Source of the DNA: Chitinibacter sp. FCG-7 | GTDB taxonomy: Bacteria > Pseudomonadota > Gammaproteobacteria > Burkholderiales > Chitinibacteraceae | DNA length: 64,000 bases | Assembly (NCBI RefSeq): GCF_040047665.1 | Contig: NZ_CP157355.1 | Span: forward strand, 2,728,001 to 2,792,000 | Reading direction: 5' to 3' | Shown: positions 49,293 through 58,112 of the stretch, piece by piece | Layout: each line of letters starts with the position of its first letter | How positions within the stretch are numbered: position 1 is the first letter of the stretch | Position numbers and translations under genes: made by a program | Notes under the pieces: generated by a model | What the model was told of the DNA's origin: nothing | Seen by the model: the letters and a program-made list of their open reading frames with translations, nothing else | Databases searched by the model: none

Positions 49293-49319
49293 AAAAACCC
49301 CAACCGAAGTTGGGGTTTT
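49293..49319 (-). terminator. Terminator after the chitinase gene
   Basis: Stem AAAACCCCAAC/GTTGGGGTTTT with a short loop. It lies 25 bases after the chitinase stop and 220 bases before gspG, so chitinase and secretion operon are separate transcripts. Confidence 0.88.
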
Positions 49320-49343
49320 CAAGGTGGTTTGTAACTTGATTAA

Positions 49344-51332
49344 TTACTTGTTGATGTGAGTCATTGCTTCAACCAGCTCGCCGTTGGCCGTGTCGCCATC
49401 TGCTTCCCAGCTGAAGATACCGCCCATGCCCATTGATTTGGCGTAGTCAGCTTTCAGTTTGATGTCACGTGGTGTGTCATAAGACCAGAAAGTTGAACCG
49501 TCAAACTTGTAGGTTTGCTGAGTCACTGGGTGGATGTACTCAGTGCCTGGTGCAGTTTTCAGTACTTTGTAGTCTTCAATGCCTGACTCGTAAGTGCCTT
49601 TCGCTGCGCCGGTGGCTTTTTGGTACAGACCGTTGTTGACATTAGTCACGCCAGTCCAGCCGCGGCCGTAGAATGGAACGCCGATGTGCAATTTAACAGC
49701 TGGTACGCCGCGTGCGATCAAATCTTTCACAGCAGCGTCAGTGTAGTACTTGCTCACTTTGCCGGTTTTCGGATCTACAGTGCGTGGGCTTGCAGGATCT
49801 TGGTACAGGTTAGACTGGAAGTCTGTTGGACCTGCAGCATCCCAGCCGCCGTTGTAGTCGTAAGACATGATGTTGATCCAGTCGAGGTATTTGCTGTATT
49901 CGCCTGGTACGGTTGCAGCAATTTTCTCGTCGCCAGCACCGATTGCAACGGTCAGCAAGTAGCGTTTGCCAGTTTGCGCAGTGATTGCATCCAGTTGTGC
50001 ACGGAATTCTTTCATCAGCAAGGTGTTGTTTTCTTTGTCAGCAGCTGAAACAGTGTTGGTGCCGATGCCTTGAACGCCTGGGTATTCCCAGTCGATATCG
50101 ATACCGTCAAATACGCCAGCGCCAGTGCCTGCGCCACCTGCGTTCGATGCAGCATCAAACGGCAAGTTGCCTTTGATCCACACGTCGATACAAGAAGCTA
50201 CCAGAGTCTTACGTAGTGCATCAGTTGATGCAGCAGCAGAGAACCACTTAGACCAAGTCCAGCCACCCAGAGAAATCAACACTTTCATGTTCGGGTTTTT
50301 GGCTTTGAGTTTTTTCAGCTGGTTCCAGTTACCTTTCAGGCTGCCTGTGCCGTCGGCGCCCCAAGCATCAGCTACGCCGTCAACAGACTCGTTGGCAGCA
50401 AAACCTTTCTGATACAGAGCCCAAGCGTCGCCGCCGTCTTGGTTACCTGTTTCAGCTTTGTTGATGTTGGCTTGACACTTGTAAGTGCCGTCTGCTTGTT
50501 TGTAAACGTTACCGAATGAGTAGTTCAGGAAGGTTAGTTTGGCTGCTTGGCCGCTGTCCTGTACGTTTTTCAGGAAGAATTTACGGCCGTAGATTGACCA
50601 TTCAGCAAAGTAAGTACCAACTTGTTTTGCGCCAGTGCTTGGTGGCACGGTTGGCGTTACTGCTGGTGTTGGCGTTGGGCCAACTGGTGTTGCTGTTGGT
50701 GTTGGTGTAGCAGTTACAACTGGTGTTGCCGTTGGTGTTGGCGTAGCAGTTACAACTGGTGTAGCCGTTGGTTTTGGTGTTGCAGTTACCACTGGCGTTG
50801 CGGTTGGGGCAACAGTAGCGGTTGGTGTTGGTGTTGCAACGACTGGGCCGCAAGCGCCTAGATCTTTCCAAGGTTTGCCTGAGCCAGTGTTCAGATCTGG
50901 CTGATCACCACTAGTCCACCATTGTGCTTGGTAAGTGCGGCCGTTGTAGCTAACTTTCTGGCTGCCAGTGTATGCAGTTGAGCTGTTCCATACTGCGTCA
51001 ACACAAGTGCCAGTAGCTGGCGTTGCGGTTGCAGTTGGTTTTGGTGTTGCAGTTGGGGCGCTAGTTGCAGTGGTAGCTGGTGTAGCAGTTGGTGCCGTTG
51101 TCGCTGTTGGAACTGGTGTTGCGCTTACAGGACCTTGTGCTTCCCAAGGGCCCCATTGTTCTGCGCCGGGTACATTGCCTTGTGTCCACCATTTAGCTTT
51201 GTAGTCGGTACCTTGGTAGGTCACGATTTCGCCGCCAGTGTAAACGGTGGTGCTGTTCCAAGCGGTAGCAGCGAAAGAAGCTGATGAAGCGAATGCAACA
51301 ACAGCAGAAATTGCGGTTAAACGAAAGTTCAT
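49344..51332 (-). CDS. Secreted GH18 chitinase with two chitin-binding modules
   Basis: 662 residues from ATG 51332 (GAGAGGAA just upstream; an in-frame ATG 15 bases earlier is disfavoured). Signal peptide about 1-26. Two CBM5/12-type modules (each with AWN/VWN, VTYQG/VSYNG and WWT) at about 25-70 and 112-160, joined and followed by Thr/Pro/Ala-rich linkers. The GH18 barrel (about 235-660) has SLGGWTWSKWF and the catalytic DGIDIDWEYPG, whose Glu is the acid/base, and ends in GGIFSWEADGD. It would hydrolyse chitin outside the cell. Adjacent T2SS-like genes make it a plausible substrate. Confidence 0.95.
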   Translation of the reverse strand: MNFRLTAISAVVAFASSASFAATAWNSTTVYTGGEIVTYQGTDYKAKWWTQGNVPGAEQWGPWEAQGPVSATPVPTATTAPTATPATTATSAPTATPKPTATATPATGTCVDAVWNSSTAYTGSQKVSYNGRTYQAQWWTSGDQPDLNTGSGKPWKDLGACGPVVATPTPTATVAPTATPVVTATPKPTATPVVTATPTPTATPVVTATPTPTATPVGPTPTPAVTPTVPPSTGAKQVGTYFAEWSIYGRKFFLKNVQDSGQAAKLTFLNYSFGNVYKQADGTYKCQANINKAETGNQDGGDAWALYQKGFAANESVDGVADAWGADGTGSLKGNWNQLKKLKAKNPNMKVLISLGGWTWSKWFSAAASTDALRKTLVASCIDVWIKGNLPFDAASNAGGAGTGAGVFDGIDIDWEYPGVQGIGTNTVSAADKENNTLLMKEFRAQLDAITAQTGKRYLLTVAIGAGDEKIAATVPGEYSKYLDWINIMSYDYNGGWDAAGPTDFQSNLYQDPASPRTVDPKTGKVSKYYTDAAVKDLIARGVPAVKLHIGVPFYGRGWTGVTNVNNGLYQKATGAAKGTYESGIEDYKVLKTAPGTEYIHPVTQQTYKFDGSTFWSYDTPRDIKLKADYAKSMGMGGIFSWEADGDTANGELVEAMTHINK
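50680..50799 (-). repeat. 36-bp tandem repeat coding the chitinase linker
   Basis: Three and a third copies of a 36-base unit (starts at 50680, 50716, 50752, 50788) coding VVTATPTPTATP-like twelve-residue repeats. In frame, so length changes would alter linker length only. Confidence 0.88.
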
Positions 51333-51911
51333 TGTGTTTCCTCTCATCCTTAGAATGGGCGTCGTTTTGTTTACTCACTGCAAACAAGGTGGCAAAAGCC
51401 TCTTGCGACTTACAATCGGTAGGAACACATCACTTGATCGTCGTTTTGCGCACGAGCGAGAGATTTGCCGATTGTAAACATTCGGTGCTGGCGGTTTTTT
51501 TAGATACCAGTCACCTCAACATTCAAATCTGAAAACACTTGGGTTAGGTGTCGATCTGATCGTTGTGTAGCGGTAATTTTGCAGACTACGGAAATGTTGT
51601 CAATAGTGCGGCTTCACAGACGAACCCAATAAAACCTTGGTCTTTTGTATGTTGTAAGTTTTTGTTGGGGTGTACAAAGTGTGAATAGTACCAGTTGGGG
51701 GAAGGGGTGCTGGAGTGTATTCGACTGCAGAACGGTGATTGCTTTGGAGACCTTATGATTTGCTTGGCTAATACCACTTTTCAGCTTGGCTGTTCAAATG
51801 CGCGGTGGTATTTTTTGCGGTGAAACAAAAAACAAAAGAGCGCCAGTTGGCGCTCTTTTTATTTTTTATTCAGGTAAATTTATTTACCGTTTTGTGTAAC
51901 TGCTGTGGAAA
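51333..51911. promoter_or_regulatory. Chitinase upstream region with inverted and direct repeats
   Basis: About 580 bases between chitinase and sodB, without a gene. Inverted repeat TTACAATCGG (51410-51419) / CCGATTGTAA (51468-51477) with a 48-base spacer, and direct repeat CGTCGTTTTG at 51360-51369 and 51439-51448, all within about 150 bases of the chitinase start: likely regulator sites. The rest (51550-51830) is featureless. Confidence 0.55.
51834..51860 (-). terminator. Terminator downstream of sodB
   Basis: Stem AAAAGAGCGCC/GGCGCTCTTTT with an AGTT loop, T-rich on both strands, about 50 bases after the sodB stop. Confidence 0.88.
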
Positions 51912-52505
51912 TTAGGCCGCAAAACGGTTAGCGACGACGTTCCAGTCAACCAGTTTCCAGAAACCTTCCAGGTAGTTCGGGCGGCTGTTGCGGTAGTCGA
52001 TGTAGTAAGCGTGCTCCCAAACGTCACAGGTCAGCAGAGCGGTATCGGCTGTGGTTAGTGGTGTGCCCGCTGCGCCGGTGTTAACGATGTCAACGCTGCC
52101 GTCAGCTTTTTTTACCAACCAAGTCCAGCCCGAACCGAAGTTGCCAGCTGCAGATGCGTTAAACGCCTTCTTGAATTCGTCGAAAGAACCCCATTTGGCG
52201 TTGATGGCATCAGCCAGTGCGCCAGCAGGTGCGCGGTCTTCGCCGGCTGGGTTAGGTGCAAAACCGAACCAGAAGAAGGTGTGGTTCCAAGTTTGCGCTG
52301 CGTTATTGTACAAGCCGCCTGCTGGGGCAGTTTTTACGATTTCTTCGAGCGATTTGCTCTCGTTGTCGGTGCCCTTGATCAGGTTGTTCAGATTGGTGAT
52401 GTAGGTCTGATGATGTTTGCCGTAGTGAAATGACAAAGTCTCAGCCGACATGAATGGCGCTAGGGCGTCTTGTGCGTACGGCAGTTCGGGTAGTTTATGT
52501 TCCAT
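51912..52505 (-). CDS. sodB: Superoxide dismutase (Fe type)
   Basis: 197 residues from ATG 52505 ([18 protein letters not shown]). Metal ligands are visible: His in [10 protein letters not shown], His in [12 protein letters not shown], and [13 protein letters not shown] with Asp and His. GSGWTWLV and the Gln/Ala environment favour the iron form. It removes superoxide in the cytoplasm. A TTTCTCCGG stretch gives GGAGAAA before the start. Confidence 0.96.
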   Translation of the reverse strand: MEHKLPELPYAQDALAPFMSAETLSFHYGKHHQTYITNLNNLIKGTDNESKSLEEIVKTAPAGGLYNNAAQTWNHTFFWFGFAPNPAGEDRAPAGALADAINAKWGSFDEFKKAFNASAAGNFGSGWTWLVKKADGSVDIVNTGAAGTPLTTADTALLTCDVWEHAYYIDYRNSRPNYLEGFWKLVDWNVVANRFAA

Positions 52506-52700
52506 GAGATTTTTCTCCGGTTGGGTGGTCATCGTTTGAGATATGGCGCTGTGGCGACATTTTTCAAGAGGCGTTGTTCTGTTTGGTTTGCTCTCGTGCG
52601 CTATGGTATCGTGAAAGTATTCGTGTCGCAGCAAGCTGGGCGCAAAAAGTAGTTGGCTATTTGCTGTATGTTGGCGGATGGCCCTTCATCATGGTGAGCT

Positions 52701-53621
52701 ATGAGTATTTTATCGTTGATTTTGGCTTTGGCCCTGGAGCAGTTGCGTCCGATCAGTAACCGCAATCCCGTCTATTTGCTGTTTGTGCGTATTGCCAATC
52801 AAATGGCGCGTAATCTGAATGCGGGCGAGTATCGCAATGGGGTATATGCCTGGCTGCTCGCTGTGATCCCGTTGTTGCTGGGTGCGGTGGGGGGGTATGT
52901 GCTGCTTGCCGAGCTGGGTTTTGTGGCGGCCATGTTGTGGAATGTGCTGGTTCTGTATCTACTAATGGGTTTTCGCCAGTTCAGCTATGCCTTTACCGGA
53001 ATTTCCAAGGCCTTGCAGCGCAATGATCTGGATGGTGCGCGCCAGATGCTGGCCGATTGGACTGGCCAATCAACATCCGAGTTGAGCGAGCCGGAAATTG
53101 CCCGTTTGACGATAGAGCAAGGGGTGATTGATTCGCACCGTTATGTATTTGGCACGATTTTCTGGTTTGTCGCCTTGTCGTGGTTTGCCGGCCCTGCTGG
53201 GGCGGTGCTGTATCGTGCGGCAAGCTTGCTACAGCAAAAGTGGGGCGGTCATGGCGATGCTTTTGGCCGTTTTGCCGATACGGCAATGGATGTGCTTGAT
53301 TTTATTCCGGTACGCCTGGCTGCGGTCAGCTTTGCGATTGTTGGCAACTTTGAAGATGCTGTGTATTGCTGGCGCGAACAGGCAGCCCAATGGATGGATC
53401 AGGATTACGGCATTTTGCTGGCCTCTGCTGCGGGCGCGCTGGGTGTGCGCCTTGGTGAGGCGCTGCATCAGGATCACACGGTGAAATTCCGTCCCGAGTT
53501 GGGGGTGGGCGCGCAAGCCAGTACCGATGATCTGGTGAGTGCGGTGGCGCTGGTGTGGCGGGCAGCCATTTTGTGGTTGGCGGTGATCTTGCTGTTCTCG
53601 ATTGCGCAGTGGTTGTCTTAG
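52701..53621 (+). CDS. CobD/CbiB-family (AmpE-like) membrane protein
   Basis: 306 residues with several hydrophobic helices (about 45-90, 150-175, 280-300), RQFSYAFTGISKAL and a VIDSHRYVFGTIFWF core, the pattern annotated as CobD/CbiB family in betaproteobacteria. It lacks a cobalamin-cluster context; the orphan cobU is almost 50 kb away. A role in B12 synthesis is therefore doubtful, and AmpE-like signalling is the alternative. Followed 13 bases later by the FAH-family gene. Confidence 0.8.
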   Translation: MSILSLILALALEQLRPISNRNPVYLLFVRIANQMARNLNAGEYRNGVYAWLLAVIPLLLGAVGGYVLLAELGFVAAMLWNVLVLYLLMGFRQFSYAFTGISKALQRNDLDGARQMLADWTGQSTSELSEPEIARLTIEQGVIDSHRYVFGTIFWFVALSWFAGPAGAVLYRAASLLQQKWGGHGDAFGRFADTAMDVLDFIPVRLAAVSFAIVGNFEDAVYCWREQAAQWMDQDYGILLASAAGALGVRLGEALHQDHTVKFRPELGVGAQASTDDLVSAVALVWRAAILWLAVILLFSIAQWLS

Positions 53622-53634
53622 GGGGTATGTCGCT

Positions 53635-54282
53635 ATGGCTATTATTCGGCTTGGTGTGCAGCAATATACTGTCAATAATATTTTCTGCGTCGCGCGTAAT
53701 TATTTGGCGCACGCCAAAGAAATGGATTCTGTCATCGCTGACGAGCCGATGTTCTTTATCAAGCCCAATTCCGCCGTGTTGCAAAGTGGTGAGACGATTG
53801 TCCTGCCATCGTGGTCGCGTGATGTGCACCATGAGCTGGAACTACTGGTGTTGATTGGCCGAGGCGGTAAGCAGATTGCCGAGGCTGATGCGCTTCATCA
53901 TGTGGCTGGCTATGCGCTGGGGCTGGATCTGACTGCGCGTGATGTGCAGGCGCAAGCCAAAAAAGCGGGTAATCCATGGACTTTGGCCAAAGGTTTTGAC
54001 GGTGCCGCCGTGATGACCCGCTTTGTGGCTGCAGAAGGCCTCGATCCGGCGAATCAGGCGTTTACGCTCACCATTAATGGTCAGTTGCGGCAGTCTGCGC
54101 ACACGCAGGATATGGCTTTTTCGGTGGCGCAGCTGATTGCCTGGCTGTCGGATAAATTCACCCTGCAACCGGGTGACTTGATTTATACCGGCACGCCCGA
54201 GGGGGTTGGCCCGATTGTGGTGGGGGATGTGCTCACGTTGGATTGGCCGGGCTTTGTGCAGGAAAGTTTTGCGGTCGTCTGA
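53635..54282 (+). CDS. Fumarylacetoacetate hydrolase-family protein
   Basis: 215 residues from ATG 53635. It has the FAH metal-binding residues: the first Glu pair in VHHELELLVLIG, Asp in YALGLDLTARD, and a Lys in WTLAKGFDGAAV. C-terminal GDLIYTGTPEGVGPI is diagnostic. Family members act as acylpyruvases or oxaloacetate decarboxylases; substrate not determinable here. Its terminator has been split by an IS4-family insertion (see 54326). Confidence 0.9.
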   Translation: MAIIRLGVQQYTVNNIFCVARNYLAHAKEMDSVIADEPMFFIKPNSAVLQSGETIVLPSWSRDVHHELELLVLIGRGGKQIAEADALHHVAGYALGLDLTARDVQAQAKKAGNPWTLAKGFDGAAVMTRFVAAEGLDPANQAFTLTINGQLRQSAHTQDMAFSVAQLIAWLSDKFTLQPGDLIYTGTPEGVGPIVVGDVLTLDWPGFVQESFAVV

Positions 54283-54314
54283 ATTGGTTTGATTTGTACT
54301 GAATTAAAAAAACC

Positions 54315-54325
54315 GCCTGTGTGGC
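54315..54325. repeat. Left 11-bp target-site duplication of the IS4-family element
   Basis: GCCTGTGTGGC, repeated exactly at 55510-55520. Rejoining the flanks regenerates an uninterrupted terminator CCGCC-TGTGT-GGCGG with A and T runs. Confidence 0.92.
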
Positions 54326-55509
54326 TAATGCCGTTCACTTAAGGTCTGTTTTCATGATTTTTCGTGTCGGATAGCGTTTGGGTAGGGCTTTGACCACACG
54401 GGGGCATTCACGCCCCCGTCGTTGTTTGGGTAGTAATAATTCCCTCAGACGTTCACGAAGATGGTGCAATTGTTTCGGAATCTTGCCGGGGCTATTGGTC
54501 GCCAGCCAACTCCATTCATACTGCAAATAGCCCAGTGCCATTTGGAAGCTCAGATCGGTCGCTGCAGCGCCTACTTCTTTCGCCACCTCGACCATTTCTA
54601 ATCGAACCAAATTGTAGGCGAGTAAGGCGCCCCAAACCTCTTGTCGCACCGTCGCTGGCGTGCCGCTACGTAGTGTGATTCTTCACGCGATAGTCTCGTT
54701 CGTTCGACTCGAGGCGCTCCCATTTGGTATTGCTTTTGGCGGGGATCAGCCAATGCCGCTGCTGACCATTGAGCTGGAGTGGCAGTAAGATTTCGGCACT
54801 CAGAAATCCTTTGTCGAGGACGGTGAGTGAATAATCGGGAATCAATTCAATCACTTCCTGTGCATACAACATTTCATTCTTACCATACTCGCCAAACACC
54901 ACCTCGCGGACGAGGTGAGTTGCCAGAGCGGTTAAGGTAACCATCCGCAGCTGCGGGTAACTGGAGACCACCTCCGATGCATAGGCCTGTGCGCCAAAGT
55001 GCTGGCGATTCTCTGGAGTGTCACTGGTGCGCAACGTCGTCCCATCAATGGCATAACGTGCCAAGCCTCGCCAGCTTTGACCACGCTGATGGCGTGTATC
55101 CCAAGCGCGGGCGCAAAGCGAAAAAAGTTGCGCTAGGGGTTCTTCCCCTAACCGTTGCCGAGCTTGCGTCAGTGCGCTATTGGCAATGTCGGGATCGTGC
55201 TCATTGGGGAGTAGCAAATCGAGATGAACAACGACTTCTGCAATGGATTGGCGGCGAAACAAGGCCAGAGCGATGACCAGCCAGATGACTTGCTCGGCGG
55301 GCATTTTACGCTTGCGGATACTGGCAGTTCCCGTTGCTGCTGGCGCCTGTGCAATCCACTGCGGATCAATCGCAGCAGAGAGAGTGGCAAAGTCGTAGTC
55401 AAGCTCAGAGCGAACGCGTTGGGTCGGCATAAAAAGCCGTGATGGTACGTGGAATAGGGTTGCGATGAGCAGAAAAATGCCGTTCACTTGGCTTAAGTGA
55501 ACGGCATTA
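54326..55509 (-). mobile_element. IS4-family insertion sequence, internally deleted
   Basis: 1184 bases bounded by perfect 18-bp inverted repeats TAATGCCGTTCACTTAAG (54326-54343 and 55492-55509) and 11-bp direct repeats, as expected of the IS4 family (10-12 bp). Shorter than a full element, because the transposase has lost an internal segment. Near the right end an extra copy of the terminal sequence makes a second palindrome (55475-55508). Confidence 0.93.
54335..55430 (-). pseudogene. IS4-family transposase, deleted and frameshifted
   Basis: The first part (from ATG 55430) has the DDE residues YAIDGTTLR and VLDKGFLS, then stops at a TAG (54666-54668) right after SNERDYRVK. A second frame resumes with LRSGTPATVRQEVWGALLAYN and runs to 54335. 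The join skips the part that in relatives carries the HERWE..GYDE catalytic Glu (roughly a hundred residues, from memory of the family) and shifts frame, so no active transposase can be made. The break lies near 54670-54685. Confidence 0.9.
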
Positions 55510-55520
55510 GCCTGTGTGGC
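55510..55520. repeat. Right 11-bp target-site duplication
   Basis: GCCTGTGTGGC followed by GGTTTTTTT: the right half of the interrupted terminator. Confidence 0.92.
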
Positions 55521-55691
55521 GGTTTTTTTAATGTCGTCATCATATTGTGCAAGCTCAAAGCGCCTAGGTTGTTCCGGAATGGTTTAGCATGGGCCTTGGC
55601 ATTGTACTGCGAGCAGAAAACTTGCCATCGACCTATCAAGGTGGGGTATTGGCTGGAAAAGCTCGTCAGTATTAGACTTTATGGTTATACC

Positions 55692-56717
55692 CTAGCTGAC
55701 CTTGTCTAGGCTGGCCAAATCCCAGCGTGGCTGAATCGCGAATGATCCTGCGGTCTGCTGAAATTGCAGGCGTTGAGCGCCTGCATAGGCAATCATTGCG
55801 CCGTTGTCGGTACACAGCGCCATCGGCGGATAAAACACTTCTAGTTTGCGTTTTTTTGCCGCATCGTCCAGTGCTGCGCGCAATTGGCGATTGGCACCAA
55901 CCCCGCCGGCAATGACCAGCCGCTTCATCCCGGTCTGTTTGAGAGCTGCGAGCGACTTTTTGACCAATACCTCAACGATTGCTTCCTGAAAAGCCGCGCA
56001 AATATCGGCACGTGTGTCGTCGTCGAGTGGTTTTTCCTGTGTTTGTTGTGTCACTAAATTCAGTACCGCCGTTTTAAGCCCGGAAAAACTCATATCCAGC
56101 GTGCCCGAATGTAGCATCGGGCGGGGCAGGGTGAAGCGGCTTGCGTCGCCGGTATCGGCCAGTTTTGAAAGCGCCGGTCCGCCCGGGTAGCCCAAGCCCA
56201 GTAGTTTGGCTGATTTATCAAACGCTTCGCCAGCCGCATCATCGACCGTTTCGCCGAGCAATTCATAATGGCCTACGCCATGCACGGCCATCAGTTGGGT
56301 GTGTCCGCCGGAAACCAGCAGTGCGACAAAAGGAAATGGTGGTGCTGGATCGGCCAAGCAGGGTGAGAGCAAGTGCCCTTCCAGGTGGTGAACGGCAATC
56401 GTGGGTTTATTGAGCGCAAACGCCATGGCATTGGCCACGGATGCGCCCACCAGCAATGCACCGGCAAGGCCGGGGCCAGCGGTGTAGGCAATCGCATCAA
56501 TATCGGCCAGCTGGCGCTGGGCGTCTTTCAGGCATGCGGTTGTTAAGGGCAGTACGCGCCGGATATGGTCGCGCGACGCCAGCTCGGGTACCACCCCGCC
56601 GTATTCGCTGTGCATGGCGATCTGGGTATGCAGTTGGTGCGCAAGTAAACCGCGCTCGGTATCGTATAATGCAACGCCTGTTTCGTCGCAAGATGATTCA
56701 ATTCCCAAAACCAGCAT
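55692..56717 (-). CDS. tsaD: tRNA N6-adenosine threonylcarbamoyltransferase
   Basis: 341 residues from ATG 56717: [14 protein letters not shown] at the start, the metal-binding VHHLEGH (His-x3-His type), [26 protein letters not shown] and the C-terminal [10 protein letters not shown] and [12 protein letters not shown]. It completes t6A37 synthesis in tRNAs reading ANN codons. Divergent from rpsU, a widely conserved pairing. Confidence 0.97.
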   Translation of the reverse strand: MLVLGIESSCDETGVALYDTERGLLAHQLHTQIAMHSEYGGVVPELASRDHIRRVLPLTTACLKDAQRQLADIDAIAYTAGPGLAGALLVGASVANAMAFALNKPTIAVHHLEGHLLSPCLADPAPPFPFVALLVSGGHTQLMAVHGVGHYELLGETVDDAAGEAFDKSAKLLGLGYPGGPALSKLADTGDASRFTLPRPMLHSGTLDMSFSGLKTAVLNLVTQQTQEKPLDDDTRADICAAFQEAIVEVLVKKSLAALKQTGMKRLVIAGGVGANRQLRAALDDAAKKRKLEVFYPPMALCTDNGAMIAYAGAQRLQFQQTAGSFAIQPRWDLASLDKVS

Positions 56718-56892
56718 GTGTTGCCAACCTGCAGAAGCCACAAAAACAATATGGTAGCTGGCGTGGACGCAACAATAAAGCACAAGATGGTTTTCTGGCT
56801 TTGACAAGTGTGGAGAAATTGGGGATAATGCCACACTTTACTAGTTTCTCTAGCCGTTTTTGGCTATAGCTTTTTATTACAGGACTCGATTA

Positions 56893-57105
56893 ATGCCTTC
56901 AGTTCGCGTTAAAGAAAACGAACCGTTCGAAGTAGCAATGCGCCGCTTCAAGCGTTCTGTTGAAAAAACTGGCCTGCTCACCGAACTTCGTGCTCGCGAG
57001 TTCTACGAGAAGCCAACTGCTGAACGTAAACGTAAATTGGCTGCTGCTGTTAAGCGCCAGCACAAACGTCTGCGTAGCCAGCAATTGCCAGCAAAACTCT
57101 ACTAA
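56893..57105 (+). CDS. rpsU: 30S ribosomal protein S21
   Basis: 70 residues starting [21 protein letters not shown], the canonical bS21 sequence, with a basic C-terminal helix. First gene of the macromolecular-synthesis cluster. Terminator-like hairpin after it allows separate control. Confidence 0.97.
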   Translation: MPSVRVKENEPFEVAMRRFKRSVEKTGLLTELRAREFYEKPTAERKRKLAAAVKRQHKRLRSQQLPAKLY

Positions 57106-57139
57106 GCTCATCCTTAGCTAAAGTTTGCAGCAATAAGCA

Positions 57140-57164
57140 AAAGGTCGCCATGTGCGACCTTTTG
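57140..57164 (+). terminator. Attenuator/terminator after rpsU
   Basis: Stem AAAAGGTCGC/GCGACCTTTT with a five-base loop and a T-rich tail. In this cluster an internal partial terminator after rpsU is typical and would adjust rpsU versus dnaG-rpoD expression. Confidence 0.75.
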
Positions 57165-57229
57165 TTGTTTATACCCTTTGTGTTTGCTACTGTTGCACCT
57201 CGTTGATGCACGCTAGATGGGAGTCAAAA

Positions 57230-57670
57230 ATGAGTTTGAAAGCGCAAATTACCGCTGATATGAAAACAGCGATGAAAGAAAAGCAGGTCGAGCGTTTGGG
57301 GACGATTCGCTTGTTGCTGGCCGCGATGAAGCAGCGCGAAGTGGATGAGCGTATTGAATTGACCGATGCTGACGTGGCGGCAATCGTTGAGAAAATGATC
57401 AAGCAGCGCAAAGACAGTATTTCGCAATTTGAAGCCGCGCAGCGCCAGGATTTGGCGGACAAGGAAAAGAGCGAAGTTGAAGTATTGATGGGTTATATGC
57501 CGCAACAATTAAGCGCCGAAGAAATTGCAGTCTTCCTTGATGAAGCAATTGCAACGCATGGCAACACGCCAGCGAGCATGGGCAAAATCATGGGCGATCT
57601 AAAGCCCAAGCTGGCTGGCCGCGCTGATATGGCTGAGGTGAGCAAGCTGATTAAAGCGCGACTGGCTTAA
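57230..57670 (+). CDS. GatB/YqeY domain protein
   Basis: 146 residues from ATG 57230: SLKAQITADMKTAMKEKQ, RLGTIRLLLAAMKQREVD and GKIMGDLKPKLAGRADM are the YqeY signature. The family shares a tRNA-binding domain with GatB; its free-standing role is unknown. Part of the rpsU-yqeY-dnaG-rpoD order, common in proteobacteria. Confidence 0.93.
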   Translation: MSLKAQITADMKTAMKEKQVERLGTIRLLLAAMKQREVDERIELTDADVAAIVEKMIKQRKDSISQFEAAQRQDLADKEKSEVEVLMGYMPQQLSAEEIAVFLDEAIATHGNTPASMGKIMGDLKPKLAGRADMAEVSKLIKARLA

Positions 57671-57673
57671 GGC

Positions 57674-58108
57674 GTGACGGTCCACTTGGCTGGGCAGGCA
57701 GATTTGCCTGCCTATTTGCGTCTTATGCGCGAATTGAATCCGGAAGACCCAGTTTTGGATCCGGTGGCTGTCGAATCGACGTGGGCACAAATGCGTTCAG
57801 GCTCTTTGGTGTGGGTTAAAGAGCGGGATGGAGTGTTGGTGGCCACGTGCACGCTGCTTGTTGTGCCCAATTTAAGTCGAAATGCGCGGCCGTATGGACT
57901 GATCGAGAATGTGGTGACTTTGGCTGCCTTTCGTGGGCAGGGTTATGGCCGTGCAGTTTTGCAAGCCGCTTTGGCTGAGGCCTGGCAGCGCTCTTGCTAC
58001 AAGGTGATGCTCTCAACGAGTGCGCGTACTGCTGGTGTGGTGGATTTTTATCGCCGATGCGGTTTTCAAGATGGTGTCAAAATTGGTTTTGTTGCGACTC
58101 CGGATTAG
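57674..58108 (+). CDS. GNAT-family acetyltransferase
   Basis: 144 residues from GTG 57674, three bases after yqeY stops. Acetyl-CoA-binding motif A is visible as VVTLAAFRGQGYGRAVLQAAL (Q/RxxGxG/A), with a C-terminal VDFYRRCGFQ segment. Inserted in the macromolecular-synthesis cluster before dnaG (4-base gap). Substrate unknown. Confidence 0.9.
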   Translation: MTVHLAGQADLPAYLRLMRELNPEDPVLDPVAVESTWAQMRSGSLVWVKERDGVLVATCTLLVVPNLSRNARPYGLIENVVTLAAFRGQGYGRAVLQAALAEAWQRSCYKVMLSTSARTAGVVDFYRRCGFQDGVKIGFVATPD

Positions 58109-58112
58109 CTAA

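Noticed and set aside
50680..50850. Evenly spaced repeats of 36 bases that could suggest a CRISPR array
   Set aside because: They are in frame within the chitinase gene, have no variable spacers, and code for a Thr/Pro linker.
52701..53621. CobD/CbiB as part of a cobalamin cluster
   Set aside because: No other cobalamin gene is near; the family name does not establish B12 synthesis.
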